A stretch of 64,000 nt of DNA. Origin: Toxonevra muliebris (lineage: Eukaryota > Arthropoda > Insecta > Diptera > Pallopteridae). Location of the stretch: the NCBI GenBank assembly GCA_963691655.1, contig OY829326.1:58521776-58585775 (forward strand), written 5' to 3'. Of the stretch, positions 46,116-59,139 are shown piece by piece (position 1 is the stretch's first letter; the number at the start of each line of letters is the position of its first letter). The position numbers and the translations under genes are program-made. The notes under the pieces were generated by a model. It saw only the letters and a program-made list of their open reading frames with translations. It had not been told where the DNA came from and searched no databases.

Positions 46116-48440
46116 GAAGAGCCCAAACTTCAAATTTAGCCAAGGAGAGGGGGGGAGGGAAGAGGGGTAAACTCAGGAAGCGAGTGAAACATCAAATATT
46201 CTCAAAACAGCAAACGGAAAGTTCAGTATGAATAAAAGAGCCTTAATAGAATGCAAAGCTTGCCATTGTTCTAGACCCTGAGCCCGCCAAAACAATCGAA
46301 AAGGAAGATCATAGCATATTGACTTCTACTCAAAAATGCTTCGGCTCAGGAACAATTAAAGTCTCCAGAAATAAAGCGGCTAAGAAGGATGCCCAACCTT
46401 CTAATTTCAAAGCAACTAAAGCTAAAACGCATAATCAAATTCGGGGAAGTGGGTGAAAACTTTCAATTTGAAAAGCAGTTGTGACTAGAAGGTCTAAATC
46501 CTATGAAGTGTGACTGTAGAAAATACTTTACTTCAAACATGAAGGTGACTAAATGCCACAGCTAACATAAATATCAGGCGATCAGTTTTGAGAAAACTAA
46601 GGAAATAAGAAAGGACCTTGATGAATAAGTACTCTTTAAAAAAGACTCGTCAATTCGACTGTTGCCTAAGCACAGGCAGAAATCGTTTAACTTTTTTTTA
46701 AAGAACAATTTTATTTTAGTCATTAAATCTCCAGTTTTTTATGTATACATTATTATTATTTATGTAACTTATCTTGACATGCATGTAGAAGTAACCGTAG
46801 TAAGTAAAAACAAATTATTTGTTAGACTGTGTAATTTTTTGCAACAATGAAAATTTTACAAAGATTCTCTCTATATAATTTTATACTTTGTATGCACTAA
46901 TTTACTAATAAGATGAAAAAGGGTTATTTATTAAATTAGAAATTGCTAAAAGAAAAAAAAAATTAAAAATAGCAAAACAAATACGCTATAGCTACCAACA
47001 TTTTAAACGTAACATTTCCTTTTTCCGTTGCATACTTACAAAACACAAAAAACATATACATGCATATGTACGTGTGTATTCATATATATTTGTATGTATT
47101 TATTTATATTACGCGACTCTATTTATGTTTGCATGCCGCACTCAGAGTTAAAGTCACTTCACACACATAACCACATACATAAAACAACCATGGCTGTATG
47201 TGTGTGTGTTGATGAGATGTGGGCAAAAATTTTCCATTTCGAAATAAATTTAATTACGTGCACACTCGTGAAGGATTTTCATTTTCTTCTATTTCTTTGC
47301 ATCTACAGACGAAACATACAAATATACATACATATGCGTGTCTATGTGTTTGCAAACATTTATATATGTATGTATATGTGTGTGTGTGTGTGTGTTTGTT
47401 TGAATTATATGTACAAGCATGAGTGCGACTACTTAGGCTTTTGGTTGTTTAATAATTTCAGAATGTGAAAAGTAGTACCTGCTGCATTTCCATCATCAAG
47501 CTGCCATCTCTCATATTTCTTCACCCTTCCCTCTCACCATCTATTCACTTTAATTCTCGATTTACTTGCATTTACACATTCTTGGCGTCTGCCAGTACCA
47601 ATGCCTTCATCACTTAGCCACCAACATCACCACTACTTGACACACACACATACACACAAACACAGAAATAAAGTTCATTTAGTTTTTGGTCGCTTACGCG
47701 TATGTAGAATGCAAAGCAACGCTAAAGAGTGAAGCAAAATTTTATGGAATAATTGTGGGAGAGGAATGCAATGGAGTGACGTAGGAATAAAGAAAAGTAG
47801 GTGCACTTTACCTCGAGTAATTATGAAATTTTAATGTGTGCTTCAGGAAAAAGTGCCAGTAATTAAAATTTTTGTATATATGTTTATGTGTGAGTATATA
47901 TGTAGATATGTTTATATATGTGTGTGTGTGTGATAGTATTAATTCAAATGTGAGAATGTAGCCGAGCATAAAATTGAATGTGAAGGAATTTTGTATATCA
48001 TATTTTTTCTAGTTTTCTTTTTTCCTTGTACTTATTTATAATTTTTGTTTTTTTTTTTGTTTTTTTTTTTGGTTTTGCGTTCATATTGCAAATTTTAATT
48101 AAACTGTTCTATTTGAGGTAAACACAAAATGGAAGAAAAGTTTAATTAGGAGTTGTAAATGATTGACATAAGAACTTCATATGTTAAGCTTTTTTTAAGT
48201 TTTGTTTTGTTCGGAACCAAAGGTGGGCGTGTGAACAGGTAAACTTAATTTAACTAGCAATACCTAAAGCTATGAAGCCGAGACTGAAAAGTGTCAGTAA
48301 AAATGCATAGTTTGCTGTATTGTATAAAAGAAAAAGCAGAACGCATTGTAGCTTAAAAACAGAGTAACTTAAGCTCTCTCATTTACTTTTCTAGGCAGTT
48401 GTCGATGAAATGATTAGAAATTTCAGCAAACCATTAAAAT
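46116..48440. other. Noncoding DNA with TG and TATG microsatellites
   Basis: A TG run lies at about 47373-47396, a CA tract at 47641-47655 and another TG run at about 47919-47932. The long open frame at 47028-47468 is mostly translation of these repeats. From 46200 to 46640 the base composition is less extreme, but every frame is broken and unrecognised. Confidence 0.5.
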
Positions 48441-48444
48441 CACG

Positions 48445-48735
48445 ACTATGTTGACGACCTATTTCTCATTTCTCAACAATTTATTGACATGGAGGGACAG
48501 CTGAAGACTTGTATGAAAGGCTTGCTTTTGTCAGGTTTTAAGCGGATTAAATTAAAATACCAAGAAGACCAATTTAATGTGATTGAGAAAAGCCAATGCA
48601 GAAGCTAAAGTAATAAAGCTTCCCTTACTTGGGTAGCACAAATAATAGAAGCGTGAATGCAGATATCAACTACAGCTTTTATAGTACCCAGAAAAGGAAA
48701 ATTTGTTTTAATTGGATTTGGATGATTCGGGCCAA
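48445..48735 (+). mobile_element. LINE reverse transcriptase fragment
   Basis: Broken frames read YVDDLFLISQQFIDMEGQL, then GFKRIKLKYQ, then YLGSTNNRSVNADINYSF. This order (YxDD, GLKIN-like, YLGS) is the end of the palm and the thumb in many LINE reverse transcriptases. It is short and heavily decayed; the clade is not assigned. Confidence 0.5.
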
Positions 48736-51700
48736 ATATTTTTCAATGAGAAATAAATATTTTCTTAGAAAATATTTGGTATTTCGATCCAGTATATTTT
48801 TTTTTTCTAGGGTTAATTTCTTTGAAAAACAACCGCAAGTATTTTCAATGAGGAATAGTTACTTCTATACATACAAAGATATTATTCGAAATATTATACG
48901 AAATATCTAATATTTTCGGGTATACATCTTCAAAAAGGTAGGCTGAGATGGTTTTGACCTTTGGTTACCTTAGCTACTTTTTTATTTTTGATAGTTAATT
49001 AAATATGTTTCTAATTTAGCTAGCGATTTGTGCTTCCAGGTACCTTCCAAAAATTTCAAAAAAATTCCTTAGAAAATGGTCTTATAAGGACATAAAAAAG
49101 TACAATATGCTATTATAAAATTCATTGCGCCTGTTTTTCTTACAAGTCAAGAATGTTTTACTATTTTGTTTTGCAGATAATAGAACATACATATGCCGAA
49201 ACCACTGAAAAAGGTTAGAAACGAAAAATTGCCTGTAAATGATACAAATATAAATGTATAGGAGTCCAGTCACGGGTCGGTTTAAAAGTTTAGAATAAGT
49301 GGCACTTTAGGGGTTAAATTCATTGCCATATGTAATATATTATAATACCTAATTCCCAAATTTCTTCTTTTTTTATGCAAGCTTTATTTAAGTTTTTTTT
49401 TTTTTTTTTTTTTTGTTTTGCTTTTTTGTTTGTCACATAATCAATGAACCGCAAAATTGTTGACATTTTAATTTTACACATTTAACATTAAACAACTAAA
49501 TCAATTAAAATTTTATGTAATAAATAAATATTTATTTTATATTGTAATCGTAGTTTGTTTGTTATTTTTGTATTTGCTGCTACAATTCAATGCGCAATTG
49601 TTTTAAATTAATTTTATGTAAAAATTTTTGCACAAAACTAAAAATAAAAAAAATAAAAAAAATAAAAAATAAATTTATTTTTTCATTTATTTGTTTGTTC
49701 ATTGCTATTGTTGAAATGTGTCAAATACTAACAACGAAATTAAATTTTAAATATTTCATTTGATTTCACAATGAGACACTCGCCAACTACATATGCTAAC
49801 CTCCATTCTTTACCTCCTATCCATACAACACTAACAATTAAAACAAATGGTCGCTAAAAAAAAAAAATGAAAATATATCAGTTTAAAATTTCAATTCATA
49901 TGCAGGTATTCAGTACATGTGCATATATATAGAGTTGCATAAACATATGTATGTATGTTTGTTTAATGTGCAGTAAAATTTGTTGTATTTGAATTTAAAG
50001 TGCTTTTCTGAAAGCAGATTTGAAATTATTTGAATTCATTATATTAGAGTCAATTCATTCTCGTTGCTTTTATTCACACATTTGCTCGAAAAAGCAGCAC
50101 AAAAACGAGGAAAAGGACACAGGTTTTCAGTGAGTAATAGTAGTGAAAAATAATTTGAATAATTTCATGATTTGCTGGCTCTTTTGTGCTTCTTTTTCCT
50201 TATGAAAAAAGAAAAGAAAATCATGCAATTCCGAGTTTAAAAAAGATGAGCTTCTACACTTGCACCGCAATGCATCAAAACGCATTCTGCTGCACATCTC
50301 TGCCCATTGGGTATTTACTGAATTTGTCGATTTGAATATGTGAATATGCAATAGAATGAGAAATAAAAAAAGAAATACTGCAGTGAATGCATTTATTTAA
50401 TTAAATTATAACAAAAGTGCTAGAAAAATGAATATTTAATTAAGTTTTATTGAGTGGCAGTTTGATGCAATTGTGTGACATATGCACAATAAAATAAGTG
50501 CATGAATACTACATGCAAATGTTTTGATGGTTTGTATAGGCAATAAAAACGAAATGAATTAAAAAAAAACTGCAAAGTTTCTATTAATACTTCACTATCG
50601 AAATTTGTTTAACTATACCAAAAAATCAATTTAATACGCCCTTGTTCATAGCCATATACTCCCACACACTCGCTTTCTCGTTCCTACTTTCTCACACACA
50701 CATATACATACACAGAATTTAGAACCTAATAGTAACTGTATTTTTCTTCCTTTTGACACAAAGGAAGAGAACAACAGCAGAAACCACAAGCGGATCCAAA
50801 AGGGGAAAATTTTGAGATTAAGCCTCTCTCCCCTTTACCGTTGAAAATCTCTTAAATTTTGATTGAATCAAAAATTAATTTAAGGGACGAAAACTTTAAA
50901 ATCCCCCTCTTGGAAATCTCTGAATCCGCTAGTGGCAACAACAATAACAATATTAAAATATAAGAAAGCGAAGAGAATGTAAATAAGAGGAAAAATTTCT
51001 GTGTAACTTCCCATGACTGCATTCAACATTATGGTATATACGTACAACAACAAAAATTTCAAATGTTGCAATTTTCAATTATTGTTTTGAAATTGATGTG
51101 TGCTTAAAGTCGACATCCTTTTTGCTTCACTAATACAACTATTGCTATTATTGTTGTTGTTGTTTTTCTTTCTACGTACTTGCTACTATGCAATGTGCAT
51201 AAGCAACAGTAGCAATTGTTGCTACTGCTGTTTGCTGCCGCTTCCACTTGTACTGTGAATGTTAGGTTAAGTTGACTGGATGGCTATGTATGCATGTGTG
51301 TGTGTGTGTGTATGTGTTAAAAGTATGCCCGACTGCACTAACAAGAACTTGAACAAATATAAAAGCAGAAAATTTATATAAAAAAATATATGTATATATA
51401 AAATAAGAATATATGTGCATGCTGTAAAGAAAAAAAAAACTAACAACACATGAGAAAACATGAGAAAAAAGATTTTTAATGTTAAACAACTTAAATAAAT
51501 TGAAAATGTTGAAGCAACAATTTGTAGTTGAAATGCACACAAGAAAAGAAAACACTTGCCGACGTGGAACAATAAAAAAAGAATGGATAGAAATTTAAAA
51601 TAAATTTTGTATTTATACTTATGAAGACGTAAAATAATGTCAAGGGTGATCGTGCACCTACGCGCCGTTTACACTCGAATATACTCGTATGGTAGTATAT

Positions 51701-52020
51701 ACTTTGAAGTAAACTGTAGATTGCCATTTTTCTTTCTATTATTTAAACCAAAGCTTAAAACATGTTAACAAACAGCAATAAATAGAATATTGTGGAATTT
51801 ATTTTCTTTTTCTCTCACTCTCAAATATAAAAAAAATGTTTCAAACTAACCAAAAATGTACCAGGCAAAAATATTTGGGCTGCCGATTCCACCGATGACT
51901 TAAAGCAATAAATTCGTTTGCTTTGTTTTTATGATTTTCGGAGGTTGTGTGCCGATGAATATGATATTCGATATTTATTTCCAGATCATTTGCGCTTCCC
52001 ATGAGAATTTCAGAATCCAT
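48736..52020. other. Noncoding AT-rich DNA
   Basis: AATATTT motifs recur at 48740-48910. A TG microsatellite lies at about 51294-51313, T runs at 49394-49414. No coding signature was seen on either strand. Confidence 0.5.
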
Positions 52021-52132
52021 ATACAGTACTGTGCAAAACAAAAGCAACAAATCTTGGCATACCATACTCATTACGTTTTCATGACTTTTTTTAATTTTTA
52101 TTTAAAATAAAGTAGATTTAATTAGTTCTTAA

Positions 52133-52779
52133 GATAAGGTATTCTACCCGAGATGGTGCGAAATATCGATGTTTTCAAATCGTTGTAAATGAAAAGCTTT
52201 TCAATATTTTTATTTTAGGCTTCTTGCAAGTTTTTCTACAGGTCTTGAACAATAATTTTCGTTTTTAATGTTAAAAATATCTTTGTTAATAATGGTTCAT
52301 TCGACGCCTCGAACTTGAGCCTGCTGAAAATAGTTTCTCCATGGTGGACCTGATATCTCCGGTTTAAATATTCTGAAACACAAAATGTAACACATTTTGT
52401 AATCGGGAGACTTCCTGCTATCGCCTCATCTAGGGAATAAAAAAAAAATTTCTTCAATTTAAATCAGACGTTTTGAAAAAAAATTACGATTTTTTTGTTT
52501 GTTTTGCCCTGTTTTTGTTTATATTTTAGTTAAACAAATGCTTTCGCCAATTAGACAAGTGGTTTTTTGTGAATCGTGTCCATGGTCCCGAAAAAAATGG
52601 TTTCAAGAAAAACGAGTTCAAAAATTAACAAACATGGTATTTACAAATGATGTAACTTACGGTTAATCAGCGATCATACATTGCCCCTTCTTCTTTCTCA
52701 TAAAACTCGTTGTCTACATCAAAAATATTAAATAAAAAAAAAAATAGATTTTTCGGACCATCTCGGGTAGAATACCCCC
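52133..52779. mobile_element. TTAA-flanked element with GGTATTCTACCCGAGATGG ends
   Basis: GGTATTCTACCCGAGATGGT at 52138 is matched perfectly by the reverse complement ending at about 52776. TTAA lies at 52129-52132 and 52780-52783. The few bases between TTAA and the repeat differ between sides. There is no transposase in 647 bp. Probably piggyBac-type. Confidence 0.7.
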
Positions 52780-52849
52780 TTAAATGATTGAGTTATACTT
52801 TTTTTTTTTCTTAGAACAGACAAAAGAAGTATTCAAGAATACAGCACTC

Positions 52850-53290
52850 AGACAAGCTTTACGTCCATTGTACTATATCCTGTGTTCCCTTTTGCTACTC
52901 TTTAAATCTACCAGATTTATTAATAAATCTTAGCAGATCCTGCGGTGTTAGAGAGCTCAGGTGTTCGTCTCCCAACACTCCAGTACCAAATAGGCTTACT
53001 CTGACCTGGCAGAAGTGGGGCAGACACTAAGAAAGTGGTTTGCCGTCTCTTCACATTCTTCCTCCAAACCACAGGAAGCACAGAAGGCACTAGCTCCCAG
53101 GCCAATCATATGCCAATGTTCGGCCCAAGAGAAATGACCTGCATATAATCCCACCAGCTGCCTACAGCTCTTTCTGTGAAGTGATAACAGAAAGTCTGTT
53201 AGACGCTTCGAGATAACAGGTAACACGATCTTTGTCTGTCTAAAGCCCCTCAGGTCCTCCCATTTACGAGACAAATCTCTTTCAACAAGT
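52850..53290 (-). mobile_element. 5'-truncated LOA-type LINE fragment
   Basis: On the minus strand the frame from 53274 reads KWEDLRGFRQTKIVL, LHRKSCRQLVGLYAGHFSW and CASCGLEEECEETANHFLSV, the LINE C-terminal zinc-knuckle. After one frameshift it continues SLTPQDLLRFINKSGRFKE and a stop at about 52907. Its 3' UTR has TATAGTACAATGGAC. The DNA up to about 53440 may belong to it but is unreadable. Confidence 0.85.
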
Positions 53291-53517
53291 CTCTTATTAG
53301 ACGAATCAAAGAAGGACGACTAAAACATTGTTCTGTAAAATCCCTGGCAAGCATAGTGGCGGAAGTTTGTGCAATTGAATAAATTAGTTGGTTTATGGTC
53401 TTTATCCTTTCTTTGAAATAAATTAAAATATTGACCACCTAATTCATAGGGAAGCTCCGGAAACCCAAATGCTTCATCAGCCATTGTGGAATTCGCCACT
53501 TTTGGAATATTTAGGTA

Positions 53518-53572
53518 TGAAATCTACTCGAAACGCACTTTAAAGTAGTTTTAAGATTGATTAGCATGGGTT
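53518..53572 (+). repeat. Direct repeat, copy 1
   Basis: GAAATCTACTCGAAACG followed by CTTTAAAGT and AAGATTGATTAGCATGG. A second copy lies at 54274-54326 with four or five differences. Confidence 0.75.
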
Positions 53573-54273
53573 GCCACTAACATCCGAGCTTAAATCCTTG
53601 AAACCTACTTCGGAACCACGAAACGTAGAGTGGGTGGGTACCACTTCCAAATCCGTGATGAGCTGGGATAGATTTAAAATAAAAGAAGGAAATGGTACCC
53701 AAGAGGACATTCATCAAGCTGTCAAAGTCAGTGCCTATCAGATGTGAAGTAATGAATGTAAATAAGGAATATAATAAAATTGTTGCTTTTGTTTTACACA
53801 GCCCTAAGTGCATATTTCTTTGATTTTTTTCAAATAATTTTTTTTTGGAAATTTTTTTCAAACTTTTAAGTTTCCCAAATTAAATTCAATTTCTTCGAAA
53901 TAAAAATTAACAAAAGTCATGATTTGTTTTGCACAGTACAGTATATTGTCCATATTTCTAAATGAAAAACAATAAGGCTATCTATCATACACAAAAACGC
54001 TGCACCTTCAGTATTTTCAATTATGGAGCCTTCAGTATAGAAATTGGTTATATTTATTAGGTCACCAGTTCCATAGACTTCTTAGATGTTTCCTGATAAA
54101 AAACCTAATCAAAAATTTTCAGTCAAGATGCAAAGAAGGTTTTTGGTAAACAGTTTCAGGTTGTTTAAGTCTAATCACGTGGAAAGAGCATAATGATGCT
54201 GCTACCATCAAGAAATATGTGATATCCATAAATAAAAATCTCCAGAATTCTACTTTTTGGAAATAATTGGACA

Positions 54274-54326
54274 TGAAATCTACTCGAAACGGGCTTTAAA
54301 GTTATTTTAAGATTGATTAGCATGGA
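54274..54326 (+). repeat. Direct repeat, copy 2
   Basis: Second copy of the unit at 53518-53572. The pair encloses about 700 bp that includes the right-hand Tc1-like ends, so it may mark a local duplication. Confidence 0.75.
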
Positions 54327-55948
54327 GAAGGGTTCATTTCTATCATGGGTTTGGAGAAAGTTTCTTTTCAATTGAATTCCATTATAACGTACAAGTTCAG
54401 AAAGTTTCAAAACTCCCAAGACAAATAGATTTTCTATTTACTCTATACACCGCATAACAAAAATAATATATATCCAACTACTATACAAAAATTTATAATT
54501 CAAGCTAATTGAAACACAATTGCCTACTAACTATTAACTATTTATTTTAACAGAATTACAAAACATAATAATTTAGAAAAACTTCATCAAATACTCAAAA
54601 AATAAAACTTCAAACACCTTCAACACAAATTAGAATCTATTATAATTTTTTTTTTTTGTTTTTGCTATATTTTTATGAGATACTTATAGCACAATGTTCT
54701 TATCTGGCATGCAAAAGTGTATTGTGTTTAAATTTGAATAGAGATCCTAATTGTCACCACAATAGCAATATCAAACGAACAAACAAGCAAACGAAAAACA
54801 ATCAATCAAACTCTAAAGACATACACTCCCTTTGTTCCATGTACTCTGTTACGCCCAATTATCTTAGATATCGATTAATCACTTAGGTGCTTACCTATGT
54901 ATGTATATACTATATAACAATCTATCGGTGTGTCTATCTTAACTAGAAGCTTCAGAAAGATGGTATTGTATAATAGAATAGAAACACTTGCGTATGGCCT
55001 TCAATGTTACTTGCATGTCTTTATTTAGATATTTATTTATAAATTTATTTATAAAATGTAAACATCGTTTTAATTGCTCGATTTGCATATTTATGCAACT
55101 TTTAGATATTTACATTTTCCAAATACGCATACATACATACAAACAATTTAAATTTACACATTTACAATTTACTTGAATGTAGTTTTGTGTGAATGTAGAT
55201 TCTTCTCAATTTAAAAAGCTCTCTATGAATTTATGTAATATTCTTATTGCAATCATTGTTGCCTGCCTTTTCCTTGTTGCAGCAGTAGTATTTAGAAGTA
55301 AAATTGCTCTGCAATTTTAATCAACTCACTCACTCTACCTCTGTTGTTCTCCCACACTCGTAATGGTCGCCCACTTTGTTATTGTTCTCCCACTTTTTCA
55401 TTGCTCTCCCTCTTCAATACTTCCCTTGCTCACCCACCTACTGCTTCTGCTACTGATGTTAAACAATTGACTTATATTTAAATAAAATTAGTTACATAAA
55501 CAATAATTGACTTCAATTGGTTTTTGTTTGCATAAAATTCAATTTTCAATTCCGGTCGATGGTTGGCTGCCATTTTACAATTTTATACTAAACTTAAAAT
55601 GAAAAAGTAAACTAAATATATAGGAGAGAGTGTTACAAAGAGGCAATAATAGAAATGTAACAAAGTAGAATACGTAGAAGAGAAAGCTAACTGTATTAGA
55701 TGCAGTAGTAATAGCAAAGAAAACAAACCAGCAGTCGAGAGTAAAAACGTGCGGCATATCCTTCATTTCTATGAATAAAATGTTATGCTCTATGTTTAAA
55801 AAATGCAAAATGTTAAGTTGTAATGCAAAATGCAATGTAAAGGAGAATAGAAGTGAGGAGAAAATGTAGATAATATTTGCTTTAGTAATGACACGATGCC
55901 ATCATCATCATCAGAATGCCCACAGACACTATTACACATACAGACGAT
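54327..55948. other. Noncoding AT-rich DNA
   Basis: No recognisable frame. CT-rich tracts occur at 55330-55450. Confidence 0.5.
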
Positions 55949-56170
55949 CCCAGTAGAAAAACTAATAGCTTCTAAGTTCGAAGTTTAGAACCATAAAAGT
56001 CATTACTCAAGCCTTGTCTACTATTAAAAATAAAGATGAATTTTTCAAACAATTTTCCATACCTTTTCGGAAAATTTTCAACCTTCAAGTTTGATCATTG
56101 AAATCAAGAACATTTTTCATATTTTAGTTATGAGTTCAAGAATGAGTTGGAAAGTCTTTTTCCTACTGGG
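55949..56170. mobile_element. 222 bp MITE with CCCAGTAG ends
   Basis: CCCAGTAGAAAAAC on the left and CCCAGTAGGAAAAA on the right (read inward) form imperfect terminal repeats. AT lies on both outer sides. The interior is AT-rich with no frame. Confidence 0.6.
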
Positions 56171-59139
56171 ATGGAGTAAATGGTTTTTAATATACGCAAG
56201 AACTCAGAATATGTAATGGAATGGTATAACTACAATAGTATGAATATTGCGCTGATGAGTAGAAGTGAGTGAGGGTGGAATAAAGTGAGGATGACAGTGA
56301 AGTTAAATTTTATATTGACTTCATGTCAATATTTGCAAATGTTGAGAAAAAAGTTAAAAAAAAAAATTAATAGAAAAAATATAAGAAGTGTGATTTTATA
56401 AAATTACATTTGTTAACTTTTTATTGATTCTTTGATAAAGAATTCGGGAAAGTTCAGCTCCAAAATAAAAATATTTTGCTTTTATAGAACAGAAGAGTTC
56501 AGTCGATCGGAATGCATGTGTGCTTGACCAAACAAACTGGTTCAATGGTACTCATTCTCTTCTAGTGCACCTAAAAGTATGCACTAAAAAATGGAATTAA
56601 CTTTAAAAAATGGAATTAACTTTAATGCAATTACAGAAGAATTCTTTCATCATAAAAAAAAAATTTAACACTAGAATTAAGAAAAAAGTAAAGCACTTAA
56701 GGAATAAAAAATTTTACTTCAGAGCAGAAAAAAAAAAACTTTCTATTTCAGCATTAAAATTAAACTCAATTAAATTTTTAAATCACGTTTTCATTTCGCT
56801 GTTTTTTTGTTGTTGTTGTCTAGTGGTTTCAATTGTTCTTGATTACAGTTCGTTTGTTATGACTTTTCTGTTTTTTTTTCTTCTTCTTCTTCGTTTTCGT
56901 GTCTGCTTTTCATTATCATTTACTGCTGCTGTTTCTGCTGCTTGTTTTCACCACACTCATTTTAATTTTTTACTTTTCCATTTTGCTCTTAGAATAATAA
57001 TAAAATTAATGTAACTTATTCTTCATCGTCGTTTTTATTTCTATTTCTGTTTCTTTTATTTTTTTTTTTTTTAAATTCAGCACAGCATTTTGGATATCAT
57101 CCAAATGTGTTTTCTGCTCCTACAATTTTTTTGTTTTTTTTTTTGTTTTGTCTGAATTTTTATAAATTTTTTTGTCATTGTTGTTTTTATTTTCAGTACG
57201 ACCGTTGAGTTGAGCTTACAATGTCCTTGGCCCTTATATTGTAAGCTATTTGCCCTGGCTGCTGTTGTTGTTACAAACTCATCCATCAGTTGCCAATTGT
57301 GCCCTTTTTCATATACGAATATATATTTTTATATTTTTTACATTTATTTCTGTTTCCTACTATTACCCCCACTATTTCACTACATTTATATTCCTTTTTC
57401 TAAATTTTTGTATTATTTTGATTGATTTCATTGTTTCGTGTTGGAAATTTATTGTCATCTTTTAGTTCACTCTCTTTTTCTCTTTCTTTCACACACACAC
57501 ACACACTCTGTTTCCCATGGCAATCTTATGCTCTAATTTTTTTCTCTTATTGCCCTCACGTTTATACCTTTTTTTTAAATTTATAGAACGAGTGAGTATA
57601 CATGTGTATGTGTGTTTGTTTTGGAAAGTGAGAAAAAACGTTTTTGTCATTTTCGTCATTGTCAGTTTCATCATGATTGTCATTTATAAATACATACTTA
57701 CGTATGTATATGTAAAAGGCAAGCAAAAAAAATGTTTATTTATTGTAAATATATAAAATATTTGTTAATGCTGTTTTTTTTTTTGTGCTTGAAATTGAAC
57801 TGTAGATGTCAGTCGCGTAGAAAAACTGAAGTGCACTTTCTACATCGCCTTCTCTCTTTCATTCTATTACTCCCACCACCCCTCACATTCTTCTATTTTC
57901 CTCTCCCATCAATTTCACTCACTCATTCACTTCTGCTTCACTCACTTCATTCACTTGTCGTTTCCTTACTCACTCCTCTTCCACTCTCACTCTGCATTGT
58001 TATTAACAACATTTCTGCTCTTGTTTTTTTATACATCTAAAGTATCTATCAATAATTTTTTTTTACTAGGTACTACTGTGCTACGTGTTTCTCACACTCT
58101 CTCACACTCCTAAACCTTCTCCTACTCGTACTTCTGCTCCTCGCTTCTTTTCTATATTTATGCCACAATTTTAACTTTCATGTATGTATGTTTGTACTTC
58201 CACATGTTAGTGGAATTTAATGCAATATTCTTTTTCTTTATGTGCCTCGTTTTATTTTCAACAGAAAGCAAAGAAAGTCGGTCTTTTAAACAACCATGAC
58301 TTGCCTGACTTTTGCATGGTTTGATGTTTTATGTATACTTTTTTTTGTTTATTTTTTTTTTTACTTCTTCTACACCATTCATTCCTTTCATTCATTTTGC
58401 TGTACTACTTACTATCTATGTCGATTCTTCTCGTATGTCAATTTTATGTGTTGTCATTGCTTTACACTTGCCCTTTATTCCATCAACGTCACCGCCATCT
58501 TTATCTTGCATCTTGATGTCTGCAATTCCACTTTAGATTTTTCTTTCTTTCTTTTTAGATTTTCTTGATTTTTGTTATTTACACTTAACATCGACATTAT
58601 CATTAATGAAATGTTTGATTTTCCTAGTTTTTTTTCGCGTTTTCATCACATCATGCTTCATTGATCCGTTTCCCTATTAAATACTCACTCACTCACTCGC
58701 ATTTTCCACTTTACTTTTGAGTTAATATGTAAGTATATGTATGAATTTAGTCATGTCTGAGCTTCTGAAACTCCTTTTTTCATGTATTTTTACGATGTTT
58801 CTACAGAAAAATAGCATTAGTATTATGTATCATCCTCATTATAAATGTATATGTGCACACATACATTTTTGCCATTAACACTTTTAGTGATGTTTATGTT
58901 GCTGATAGTGATGAGTTAGAATGTATTGTGATTAAAATGATAATTAATTATTTGTGTTGGATGTTAAAATAGCTTGCAGTTATGCAAAATTTTTTTTTAA
59001 ATATTTTTACTTTTGTATAACTTTGATTACTCCACGTAGGGAAATAACATCTAGCAGGAGGTGTATTTATACTTAATTTCACAGACATTTTTCATATACA
59101 TCTTACATTCCATGAAATCTAATCTTATCAAATGATATG
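56171..59139. other. Noncoding, pyrimidine-rich on the + strand
   Basis: Long CT-rich stretches (57470-57510, 57840-58000, 58080-58150) and CTCACT repeats (58685-58699). Open frames such as 56610-57014 and 58296-58568 are low-complexity phenylalanine, leucine and serine strings and are not called. A transcribed intron is possible but unproven. Confidence 0.5.

Larger units (their letters stand above)
52021..53942. mobile_element. Tc1-like inverted ends around nested elements
   Basis: The left end (52026-52045) reads GTACTGTGCAAAACAAAAGC. An inverted match to its inner part (CTGTGTAAAACAAAAGCAAC) is at 53782-53801 and another inverted match (GTACTGTGCAAAACAAA) is at 53923-53939. The sequence type resembles Tc1/mariner ends. 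A TTAA-flanked element and a LINE fragment sit between. No transposase was recognised, so the outer element may be a MITE or a composite. Confidence 0.5.

Noticed and set aside
47028..47468. Open frame of 146 codons as a possible gene
   Set aside because: Its sequence is mostly translated TG, TATG and CA microsatellite with no domain.
56610..57014. Open frame of 134 codons as a possible membrane protein
   Set aside because: It is low-complexity Phe/Leu/Lys sequence from AT- and CT-rich DNA, with no start context or neighbours to support it.
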